Source: Clytia hemisphaerica
Lineage: Eukaryota > Cnidaria > Hydrozoa > Leptothecata > Clytiidae
DNA length: 64,000 bases
Assembly (NCBI GenBank): GCA_902728285.1
Contig: CACVBU010000381.1
Span: 150,245-214,244, forward strand
Reading direction: 5' to 3'
This document shows positions 31,558 to 41,109 of this stretch, one piece after another (the stretch's first letter is position 1; each line of letters starts with the position of its first letter). The notes beneath the pieces were generated by a model, which saw only the letters and a list, made by a program, of their open reading frames with translations, was not told the DNA's origin and ran no database searches. Made by a program: the position numbers and the translations under genes.

Positions 31558-32141
31558 ATCTATCTGGTTATTAAAGTCAATATATCCAATTGTATTTTAG
31601 AATTCATCCAGAACGCAAAAGGGAAAACTAAAGGGAAAAGTATCAGTCCATGGAGACACCAGACGATCCCAAAAACGGTATGTTATAAAGCTAAAATACT
31701 GTGAAATAATTGTCTTTGCGATCCTATGTGATGAAATAATAAAATGAATAACTTGGCATATGCCGACATTGGCAAATAGGTCGAACCTTTTTTTTTCCCG
31801 TGGCAAATAGGTCGAACCTTAAAAAATACGAACGGCAGTTAAAGGGTTAATCTAATACATCAGGTCCAGATGAGGAAAACTTAATTCAATTAATTAATAT
31901 ACAAAAATATTCCTCACACTTCAGGCGAAACGAGTCAAAGGGTTCAGAATCTTCCGAATGAAGAAATCGTCCTTCCAACATTAGGTAAAAAATATATTGT
32001 TGATCAGTGTATATATCCTCCGAACCCCATAATAAAGAATGTTCATAGAGTCTGGCCACGGAATGATTTTTAAGCTTTTGATTTATTATGTGACCCGCTT
32101 TAATTTTACTTTATACGCTTCTTTTAAAAAGATCTAGTCTG

Positions 32142-32308
32142 AATAGACGATATCGCTTTTAGATAAATGCAATGCATTCTGGTTTCTCGGGGACTCTCAA
32201 AGGAACTATAATGTCGAATATATACTGATCTGGAATAGATTATAATTCCCTTGAGGGTCCCGAGAAACCAGAATGCATTGCATTTATCTAAACGCGATAT
32301 CGTCTATT
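32142..32308. mobile_element. 167-bp foldback element (near-perfect palindrome arms)
   Basis: Arms of about 57 bp: 'aatagacgatatcgctttta' at the left and its inverse 'aaacgcgatatcgtctatt' at the right, continuing through 'aaatgcaatgcattctggtt'. Only a handful of mismatches; the loop is about 50 bp. In BEN intron 3. Confidence 0.85.
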
Positions 32309-32544
32309 AGGATCCTAGCCTCAGAATGCTGTAAAAATATTTTAGGATAATCTTCCCGGTTTTTATAAAAAATTTATGCTTTTAATCAAACTAATTAAAC
32401 CAAACCTTTTTTTAGACGAAGAGGCAATCGTTAAACAGAGGATAGAGGAAACTGAAGTTACCACCAAAACCGGTATATATTTTCGCTTAGTTATAAGGCC
32501 GCTTTATGCGAGTCAAAAATCCGGGCTACATGACCTACAGGTAG

Positions 32545-32715
32545 CTAGTTATAAAAAGTGCAACAAACTTGTAAAACAATCAAAAGTAGCCATATTTGGT
32601 TTGATTTTTTATTTTGACACGTGACATTTGTTTTGATTTTGTATCCGCATACAGTTTGTTTACAATTTCCCAAGTACTGTTTTGTCCCTTTAAAATGTAT
32701 GTATTTTATTTGAGA
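32545..32715. repeat. Repeat E containing the empty site of the 6-kb element
   Basis: 'aaacttgtaaaacaat', 'tagccatatttg', 'gacatttgttttgattttgt', 'catacagtttgtttac' and 'aagtactgttttgtccctt' match, in order, the two flanks of the element at 54114-60149. Here the text runs uninterrupted across 'gacATTTgtttt' (ATTT at 32626-32629). In BEN intron 4. Confidence 0.8.
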
Positions 32716-32880
32716 TCGAATTTCGAATGACGTCATTTTTTTCTTCTTTTTTTTTCCAGTTGCTATTCAAACTGAAAACGTAAATGACACGAACAAAAAT
32801 GATACGAACCAATTATTACATCAAGTCCTGGTAATTTTAATTTACATATAGTAAATAGTATAGAATTTTTAAGGTCTTAA

Positions 32881-33591
32881 GGGCTCTGACCATAGTCAGA
32901 AAATTAATTTTAGTATCTGAACATAAAAGTTATGTTTAAGATTCTTTAACACTTTTAACAAAGAATTGCCTTTATAAATTGCTTTTTAATCAAACCCCTT
33001 AAGAGTAATTAAGAACTTAATTGCAAAAATGACGTTATGAACTTTAAAAAGACGTTAATAATATGTTGCATCACCTTCTTTTATAAAAAGTGCTAAGTTT
33101 TAATGGGTAATTAACCTTTTTGTTTCGAACTTTTTTCAAACTGACCGCAAAGAATTGAACTATTTTAAATTTTGCAGAAAATTTTTCTAAAAAGAGTTGT
33201 CAAAAGTTATGACTGTTTTTTTAAGCAAAATCCAGATGAAAAATTGATGAAAAACCACTATTTTGAAGATTTCGACACAAAGAAGCATTTACAAAAATTC
33301 TCCGCAAAAATTTTTATTGTTCGGTAAAAGATACACCATCTACTGCGAAAATTTTTTCAAAATGTTCTTTCTTCGCTGAAACTAAGCTCTTCAAAGTTGA
33401 AATACTCTTCCTCGCAAAAGTCTTCATTTTCTTCTTCATCAAATTTTTTTCAATGCAATTTTTGAATTTTCAGATTCAGGAATAGTTTGTCTAACAGAAA
33501 ATGTATCACATGCCATAGTTTTGTTAGTTACATCAGTCAGAAACACATTTTAAACACGGCAATTATGAAAAATTCACTATGGTCAGAGCCC
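32881..33591. mobile_element. 711-bp TTAA-flanked MITE (GGGCTCTGACCATAGT ends)
   Basis: TTAA at 32877-32880 and 33592-33595; TIRs GGGCTCTGACCATAGT, 16 bp without mismatch. A TTAA target with GGG ends fits piggyBac or Kolobok-type MITEs. Occupies BEN intron 5. No transposase ORF. Confidence 0.85.
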
Positions 33592-33740
33592 TTAACCTTA
33601 AGTAAAATTTTACGTGTATGTGAAAAAAGCTTTACAAAAGAAGGATACTGTTTTCCAATCAATTTATCAACCCTATTTGCTCTAAGGAGGGGGCTTTTTT
33701 ATACCGTACCAGCTGAAGACTTTTGTTTTATATCTTCATA

Positions 33741-34016
33741 CTCTCGGGTACCTAATAGCCGGGGGGTTGGAATAAGCGGGGGGGGGGGGGTTGGAAAAAA
33801 TCTCAAAACTTAATAAGCGGGGGGGGGGGGCGTTGGAATAAAAATGTCCTGGGTGGAAAATTTTTGAAAAGGAGGCTAATACAGCTGAATTAGGACAAAA
33901 AAGGGAACTTTCAAAAACATTTTCCCAAAAATTAATAAGCGGGGGGGTTGGAATAAGAATGTCCTGGGTGGAAAATTAATTAGCGGGGGGGGGGACGGCT
34001 ATTAAGTACCCGAGAG
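33741..34016. mobile_element. 276-bp G-rich MITE with TA target site
   Basis: TA (33739-33740, 34017-34018) flanks TIRs of 21 bp (start CTCTCGGGTACCTAATAGCC; one mismatch). The interior has several G-runs and repeats 'gttggaataa(g)aatgtcctgggtggaaaa'. In BEN intron 5, just upstream of exon 6. Confidence 0.8.
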
Positions 34017-34862
34017 TAAATATCAATATTAAATCCTAATCATTTTGCGACTTTTCCTAACAAAGCTTCAAAGACAGTCGGCATTTGCCGAGATTCACCT
34101 TATTATGAGAATAAGCGGTACAATTTTTTCATGTCACACTAAAAATCAATCCAATTACAACTCTTTTTAAGAAATCGAATGAAGAAATCAAAGATATGGT
34201 GCTACATCTCAAAAATGAAGTGGACATGATCAAAAAATTTATCTGTAACAAGAAGGCCACATTCAACCACCACCACCCCAACGCAAACCCAAACCCAAAC
34301 CCGAACGCAAACCCAAACCCACAACCACAACCACAACAACAAAAAGAAATTCAACCAAGTCAAGAGAGCGAGATTGACAGTTTTTTCGAGGAAAATATCA
34401 GCTACATATCACTGATGACAGACGATGATTTGTTTCCCAGCTTACAACAAGAGGAAGCGGTGGAATAGGAAGCGGTGGAATAGGAAGCGGTGGAAGAGGA
34501 AGCGGTGGAAGAGGAAGCGGTGGAAGAAGAAACAAAAACGGACAATGAAGAAAGTTCTCTGCCTGGTGCCCCCAACAAAAAAGAGAAGAACAGTCAACCA
34601 AGCGAAGCGGATGCTAAAAAGGGAGCTCCATAATTCCTTCTCCCAGCACGAGTTGGCGACACACCGTTTCACAGCGGTGAATCGTACGTTCAAAGGTCAA
34701 CAAATCATTTGCGATGCGCTGTCGCCAACTCGGCTGAACAGGGCCATTGCCAAAGTCGACCAAAAACACCCTTTGGATATGGCTGACATTCGAGCAAGAA
34801 ATGAATTGGGCGAAACCATAAACCAAAAATGTAGGGCAGCCGTGAGAGCCACGAAAAAGCTA

Positions 34863-35220
34863 CTTTAATCGTAGAAATTTTAGCGAGACTAAATTTAGCG
34901 TTTTAGCAAGTTTTCCCTATTTTTGCTAAAATAAATCTCGCTAAAACACGCTGAATTGACAGATCGCTAAGATTTATCCGCGCGAAATTTCTGGTTATAT
35001 TGCCTTGATACATTTTTATCAAGTGGAAATAATGTTTTAGTAGAAAGAAACGCAAGAAAACAAGTTCAGTCAATAATGTAATACGAGTATTCGCTAAAAT
35101 TTTTCCACGAGAAATTTTTTTAAATCGTAATTCGCTAAAATAAATCCAAAAAAAATCAAGATTTTCCTGACTCGCTAATATACGCTAAAATTAGTCCCGC
35201 TACAATTTCTACGATTAAAG
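34863..35220. mobile_element. 358-bp TA-target MITE at the end of BEN gene copy B
   Basis: TIRs of about 30 bp (start CTTTAATCGTAGAAATT; two mismatches) flanked by TA (34861-34862, 35221-35222). Copy A of the gene has 'aaagctataaatt' uninterrupted at the same place (about 28118-28130), an empty site that proves insertion and a TA duplication, as in Tc1/mariner-type elements. It falls inside the last codons: copy B reads LL-stop within the element instead of L-stop. Confidence 0.92.
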
Positions 35221-35221
35221 T

Positions 35222-37165
35222 ATAAATTTTATAACATCATTGTTCTACACACTTTTTTTAATAAGAATACACTTTACATGACCATCCATCGTGAAAATGG
35301 CCAAAAATTTAAGAAATATGCTAAGAATATCACCATCATGGAATTTGGAAACTGAAGCTAATATTAATGCCATTTGTAGAGCATTTTCAATTATAACCTA
35401 AGAATGTAAGAACATTTTTGAATGATTTTCCCAAAAAAGTTACAAAATGAATACCCATGATGATACACCATTCTTATAAAAAAACCGTGTAGTAGGGGGC
35501 ATTTTCAAATTTCGACACACTTCACGTTTTTTTATTAGAACGCAGTTTATAAGAACAATTAGTCTGAAATTGGTTTAAAAAATGAGAACATCTTAAAAAC
35601 ATTTTCAGCCTGGGCAAAGAGAGGTAAAAAAATTGAGACATAATCTATCAAATTAAAAAGAGTTTTTTAAAAGATTGTCTCAAAGTTGGAAAATGCTAAG
35701 TAAAAACAAGGCAAGAAATAAGAACATTTGAGGCTGAAATTCGAAGAAAAAATAAGCACATTTAGACGCAGCCAAAATTAAGGTCTTCTAATAAAAAAAA
35801 CGTGTAAATGTCCTCTAGTAATTTATATTTGTTTCTTCGATGATTGATGATTAAGTCTACATTGAGGGAACTAATTCTCGCAGGATCGAGTAGCAAAAAA
35901 AAATTCAAAGAAAAGATAGGCATTTTTGTCTCAAAGCTGGTGTCCAAATCGTGTCGCAAAAATAAGGTCCGGCAAAAAGTAGTTCCCTTGAAGGCGACTT
36001 AAATACTTGAGCAATATCTACATTTAGGTGTACGTTGAATATAATCCAGAAATGCTATAATAATTACCAGTGATACTTTTTTGTGTTTAATTGTAAGGAG
36101 GGGTAGAATAATGGTACTGGTTGATACACAAAAAAGTCAAAGAAATAAACTACAAAATGGACTCCGATGTATGTATCTAAATGTAGGTAGTGCATAGGTT
36201 GGACTGATTTTAAAGACTTTGTAAGAATATTACATTATTTAGGCTTCAAACCGAAAAAAAGGAACATTCGAAGGCTTCCAAGAATGTTCTGTTCTAATAA
36301 AAAACGTGCATTGTTGTGATTTCTTTTTTCCTTGAGTAGCATGAGAAAGTTCTATTGAAAAATTGGACTAAAATTTCAAAAATGTCCTAATGATATTGCT
36401 ATCTTAAAAACTTTCAATCCCCAAATTATTTCTGGAAAATAGTCTTAGATGAATGTAAAATTTCTCCCAAGTCATTCTATAAAATAAATAGTTTTATATT
36501 ACTTTATTATGGTTTCCATTAGTCTCCCCCCTACTTAACTATACACTAGACTTGATTGTACGCATGAAACTCAGAGTTCTACAAAGATAAAGTTTTGAAT
36601 TTTTACTAATAATGCTCCTTCTGTAGAGCACTTTTTGCTGTTAACAAACAACTTACTTATGATATTGATACACTAGACTTAAAAATATGCTAAAATGATT
36701 TCAACCAAAAAAAATAACAAATGACAGAGAACTTTCGTTGATAAATAGTCAAACGAGAAAAAATAAAGATACATCGTTCTAAAAAAAGCTTCGACACGGG
36801 AAAGAATTCTTTATTGAATACAAAAAAATATTGAAGGAATTTAAAAATGCACGTGGTCGAAAGTGCCACAACAAATGAGCAGACTTTGTTTGTCGTGTTT
36901 ATAAAGCGAAGAGTAAAATCTATTCATGTTTTCACCATTGGATAAAAGAAAGATGTTTACATAAAAAAAATTCACAAACCTGATTTTTGTTTCTTGTTCC
37001 TTTCAACTGCCTTTCTTCGTCTCGCTTTCTCCCACTATCCTCACATGTGACGATTCTTGATTGCTTTTTTCATCATAATTATGTCAAGTTTCGTGAAAAT
37101 AATTTTTCTCTTGTTTTGATTTTGCATATGTTGCAAATGACGTCACGTCATAAATAAAAGAACTT
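35222..37165. repeat. Repeat-rich gene-free stretch
   Basis: Contains the copy B 3' flank (35348-35740, pairs with 28140-28513), a complete family A MITE (about 35523-35806, ending 'ttctaataaaaaaaacgtgta') and another family A remnant (about 36210-36310). I see no gene. The rest is AT-rich unique text. Confidence 0.6.
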
Positions 37166-37470
37166 TCGAGAGCCAATCATTATTTTCTCTGTCTTTTTTC
37201 CTATTGGCCCATGAAAGCCATTTTATTGTTTTTTTTATTGATCACATGACGTTAGAGAGCCAATCATTAATTTTTCCAAACATTCCTCACAGAATGAAAA
37301 CAAAAGAATTTTTGAGAAAGTTGCGGGTTTCTTTTTTTCTATTGGCTGCCTCAACACGTTCATTTGTTTGCTTGTTAATCACGTGACCTGTAAGAGCCAA
37401 TCACTGAATTATCCAAACGGTTTTCGAATCAAAACAAAAACAAAATAGAACTGAAAATTTAGTCAGACAG
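37140..37470 (+). promoter_or_regulatory. Second CCAAT-rich promoter-like copy
   Basis: Repeats 28930-29125 with added downstream text: CCAAT boxes at 'gagccaatcatt', 'attggcccatg', 'attggctgcc' and 'agccaatcactg', plus 'gacgtcacgtcat' (CRE-like) at about 37140. Suggests the start of a third gene copy whose body is absent or replaced. Confidence 0.45.
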
Positions 37471-37814
37471 GAGAGAAAGAGCAAGTTGTGCAATATTTTG
37501 GAAGAAAGAGATTTTTATTGATTTTGAAAGTCGAATTTACTCAAGCATTTAAACTTCCAAAGGTATGAATCATTTATTATAAAGTTAAATTTTCTATGGA
37601 GCTACTGCACTGGAAACACAGAGCTTAACAATGTGTATAATACCTTATTTTGCCTCATTTCACTTTGAGCTTTAAAGTGTTGCAGCGTGTAGCAAAGATA
37701 TAGTTGTAGAGAACAGGGTATAGTAGTTTTAACCTCTATGTAGAATATTAGTATTCATAATATATTGCCTCGATCGTGTGAATTTGAAGAATTGGTACAA
37801 ATTTAATTAACCGA

Positions 37815-38280
37815 ATTTGAGAATTCGATTAAATAATCGAATTTGAGAATTCGATTAAATAAGCGAATTTGAGAATTCGATTAAATAATCGAATTATTAA
37901 TTCGTCGCTATAATAATCGAATATTTAACCGAATTCAAAAGGGATCAAATTCGCTTAAATAATCGAATTCAATCAACTAAATAATCGAATTCAAACCGCT
38001 TAAATAAGCGGATCATTAATCGAATTGCATACTCGAAATTCGATTATTATTTTTGAGAAGATCCCTAACATTCAAATTTGGAATCAGCACCCTAAAATTG
38101 AGTAAGAAACATATCAAAAAGTTAGTCACAGACATTTTGAATTTTTTCTTTATTTTTGAAACATTAACAATCCACTGGCCACGGCCTAAAATAATCGAAT
38201 TCAAACCGCTTAAATAAGCGAATCATTAATCGAATTGCATAGTCGAAATTCGATTATTATTTTTGAAAAGATCCCTAAAA
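37815..38280. repeat. Low-complexity block of 'aatcgaatt' words
   Basis: Degenerate tandem of 'ttcgattaaataatcgaatttgaga' (about 24 bp) followed by scattered 'aatcgaattcaaaccgcttaaataagcg', which occurs twice (about 37984 and 38190). Both strands read similarly because the unit is near-palindromic. Confidence 0.75.
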
Positions 38281-38738
38281 CAAGTAATTTTTTTCTTAAA
38301 ATAAAATTAGGTTTTTGCAGTGCAAAACCCAGATAATTTTGTGTAGAACTTGTTTGTTAACACAAAATACCCTTACCAGAGTACTGCTGTATGCCCTTTT
38401 TTAAGCCAGGAGGCCAAACTAACACTTTTTATTTTTCCTTAAAAACTGTTAAGATTTTTAAATTCACAATTTAGTTTGTTTACACTTCAGGTAAAACTGT
38501 CTTTCTTTTAATAATTTATAGTATTATTGCTTAGATCATATTATTTTTAGGCTATCACATTTTTGAGTTTATTTTTTGTTCTTACTAGATTTTTTCAGCT
38601 CTTAGTTGTACTTTTTTAAAGATTTTATTGTTAATTTTACTGCAATATATATATTGTAAAATGATTCTTTGACATTATTCAAATTAATGTTAGTATTTGC
38701 ATTATTTTCTTTAAATAGTTGTATTGTATTGAACAAAC

Positions 38739-39735
38739 ATGAGAATACTTAAAATGCTACTTCCTCAAAATGTCAAAAATAGACATAAGGCACTCTTATT
38801 TTACAGCGACGATATGTGTTTTCCTTTGGTATCTAATATAACTATACCACTGAATGCTACATTCAAATGTCAACGACTCCATGACCTGATCAGACGAGTA
38901 ATGAAGGCAATACTCGACTGATTGATGGACAATTTTATAAAATGGCCGACGGGCAGAGAAGCCGAAGAAGTTTTGAGGGGTTTTCAAGCATTCAGAGGAA
39001 TGGAAAATGTTATTGGCGCAATTGATGGGAGCCATATTCCCATAATGGGCCAAGGGGAGGACACTTAGAAGTTATATTAATAGAAAGGACTTTCCGTCTA
39101 TTGTTCTCAAGGCTGTTTGTGACCACAAATTGAAGTTCACACACTGCTTTATTGGGTTTCCAGGGGCAGTCCATGATGTTAGAACTTTTGTAAACAGTCC
39201 TCGTTATAATAACATCGTGAATAAACCCATTGAGATGTTACCGAGAGATGAGATGACGCTGCTTATTTTGGCCTGGAAACATTCTTGATAACCTCCTTTA
39301 AAGGACTCGAACTTGGTGCTCGTTCATCTGAATCTAATTTCAACTTCGTTCATGCATCTACTCGTAATGTCATTGACAGGGAAGATTCCGGCGAATGACA
39401 GAAAAAATTCAGCTCAACGATCCTGAAGAAATTTGTAAGCTCGCGATGGTAGCATACATTTTTGCACAATTTTTGTTTGTTAGAGGATGAAAGGCTATTC
39501 AGTAATGTCGGCGATAGCGACGATGATATTGAAAAATATGAGGAACTCGATGTCATGATGATAAGGCTTTAAAGGTGAGGAGAAAACGGAAAAGAAAAAT
39601 GGAGGACTTTGAATGTGGGGGCCGGTGCTTGGTTACATATGGTTCAGATAAGAAATCTGCTAAAAGAAAGAGGAACGAAATTGTTATAAAATTGGCTAAA
39701 AGAAAAAAGAAGTACTCTAGGCCCTCTAGGTAAAG
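38739..39735 (+). pseudogene. PIF/Harbinger (HARBI1-type) transposase relic
   Basis: Frame pieces read W-P-TGREAEEV, FRGMENVIGAIDGSHIPI, then KDFPSIVLKAVCDHKLKFTHCFIGFPGAVHDVRTF. These are the first two catalytic blocks of the DDE domain of Harbinger transposases (AIDGTH.. and ..PGSxHD..). The third acidic residue is not found. Stops interrupt at 38919-38921 and 39066-39068 and the frame changes. A Lys/Arg-rich end (KRRKRKM..KRKKKYSR) may be the basic tail. Dead copy. Confidence 0.8.
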
Positions 39736-39789
39736 TTGCTTTGTCTGTTTTTGGAATGGTAAAGTAATGTAATATTAAGAGATGGAAAA

Positions 39790-40135
39790 ATAAATGCTAA
39801 CTAGCCGGTACCCGGCGTCGCACGCCGGTTTAGCTGTTTGCTGAACGCATTTAAAGTCCTTTGAGATGTTGGGAAGGTGGCTTAAACACGATGAAATCAA
39901 AATTAAAGGGAAGAATTCTCTTAAAAGTTTGACTCTATCCCTCCCGGGATCTTTTAACCATATTCTGAAAAAGATTTTTGTGGCAAAAATGATCAGAAAA
40001 CAGAAATGGCGTCATTCCCAAATTACACCATACCAGCGACCAGCGACGTCCGAGACGACTCTGCAATTAGATTTTTTTTCTCGCTTCGCTCGCGTTATAT
40101 TTGCCTTAGTTCTTGATGTTTAGGATATCTTTGAT
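39790..40135. repeat. Dispersed repeat with 'ccggcgtcgcacgccgg' hairpin
   Basis: Begins with 'tagccggtacccggcgtcgc' and the inverse 'gcacgccggtt', a GC-rich hairpin in an AT-rich region. Ends near 'ctcgcttcgctcgcg'. This kind of text is typical of multicopy elements. No ORF with a known domain (an 85-codon ORF is present by chance). Confidence 0.5.
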
Positions 40136-40194
40136 GTCAAGATAAGCGGAGTGAAATAATAGACATGACACGCGATTCGTCGAAAAAAGGCAGC

Positions 40195-40480
40195 CCTGGG
40201 GAGGGGGTACTTAGGCAAGAGAAGGGTATGGGTATGTGCCGGCCTTATGGGTGCTTTTTTTGAAACATGGCAGTTTGAAAAATCGGAAAATCAAACTTCA
40301 GTCCCACTAAGAATTGGAAAAATAGGAAAATTTCAACTTTTTGCCCCCAGAAAGATGGTCAAATTAGTTCCAAAAATTGAAGTAGAATTCACCAATTTCC
40401 CTGGTTTCTTCTCCTCTTTATTCTGCTAAGGGTCCGAGGGGCAGGGCCGAATGTAAGCTCGCAACCATAGTCCCCCCCGG
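40195..40480. mobile_element. 286-bp G-rich element with 8-bp target duplication
   Basis: Starts CCTGGGGAGGGGGTACTTAGG, ends ..AGTCCCCCCCGG. The 8-mer AAGGCAGC flanks both sides (40187-40194, 40481-40488). The first part resembles the element at 2847. An 8-bp duplication fits hAT or Mutator-type mobilisation; the class is not determined. Confidence 0.75.
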
Positions 40481-41109
40481 AAGGCAGCTAGGACAACGCA
40501 GACAAAAAAGCGTGATAGCGCAATTTTATGTTGCTTTTTATAAAATAACTTCGTCATAACTTTAATAATTTTTTAAATTCAACAATGACTTAGATTTATA
40601 GCAAAATAATGACATACATGTTTAAAGGTCCCCTTTTACGAAGAAAGAATTCTAGTTTTTACGCCTTTTGAATGTATTTTTAGTGTTGCTGTTGTTCTAA
40701 CAAACCTGTCTTGTGATTCTAGTGTTTTATCTTATATTTGTTCTTTTCTTTAACAGATTCTATTTAAAAGATTTCTTTTGGTTTGAAAAGAATTCGAATG
40801 TCTCAAATCAAATAAGGTCGTTAATTACATTCGAAAACATAAAACAAAAGAAAAGAAGAAAAAAAAAAGAAAAAGTCTAATCTATCAATCAAAACAAAGT
40901 CTTTATAAAACGGCGCGAATATCGTTAAACAAATTTGTGGAGCAAGAACAAAATAAAAGTCATCTTTTGGAAGAACAAAAACATTGCGTGCGAAAACGAA
41001 AGTAGCACAGACAGAAAGACGACAAAACGACATACAGACTACCACTATTAATATATAGAATAGTTTTTAATAGAAGAGAAAGCTCTTTTTAGTACTCATT
41101 TGGAAACAC

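Larger units (their letters stand above)
29855..34868 (+). pseudogene. BEN-like gene copy B: six phase-consistent exons, with disabling changes
   Basis: Exons 29855-30024, 31601-31677, 31925-31984, 32416-32472, 32760-32830, 34172-34868; phases 2,1,1,1,0 join in one frame with good GT-AG sites. Exon 1 (MSDQVLCYKFQGGKQ..) ends in a Gly/Glu tract. Exons 2-5 code an acidic, polar stretch (..EEIVLPTLGDEEAIVKQ.., ..NQLLHQVL). Exon 6 has a coiled coil, an Asn-Pro/Gln tract, acidic (EEAVE) repeats and the BEN-like domain. Disruptions: TAA in exon 2 (31630-31632), two TAG codons in the acidic tract (34467-34469, 34482-34484), and a frameshift in the C-run before PTKKRR (about 34570). A shortened product from ATG 31650 (METPDD) to the first TAG remains possible. 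Alternatively a splice at 34171 is avoided. Decayed or pseudogenising gene, inferred. Confidence 0.6.

Noticed and set aside
33474-33485. Terminal exon I-Q-E-stop for BEN gene copy B after acceptor at 33473
   Set aside because: Lies inside a TTAA-flanked MITE; joining exon 5 to 34172 keeps phase and continues into sequence conserved in copy A.
37815-38280. CRISPR-like or telomeric repeat array
   Set aside because: Units are contiguous, degenerate and near-palindromic with no spacers; an ordinary low-complexity tandem repeat in a eukaryote.
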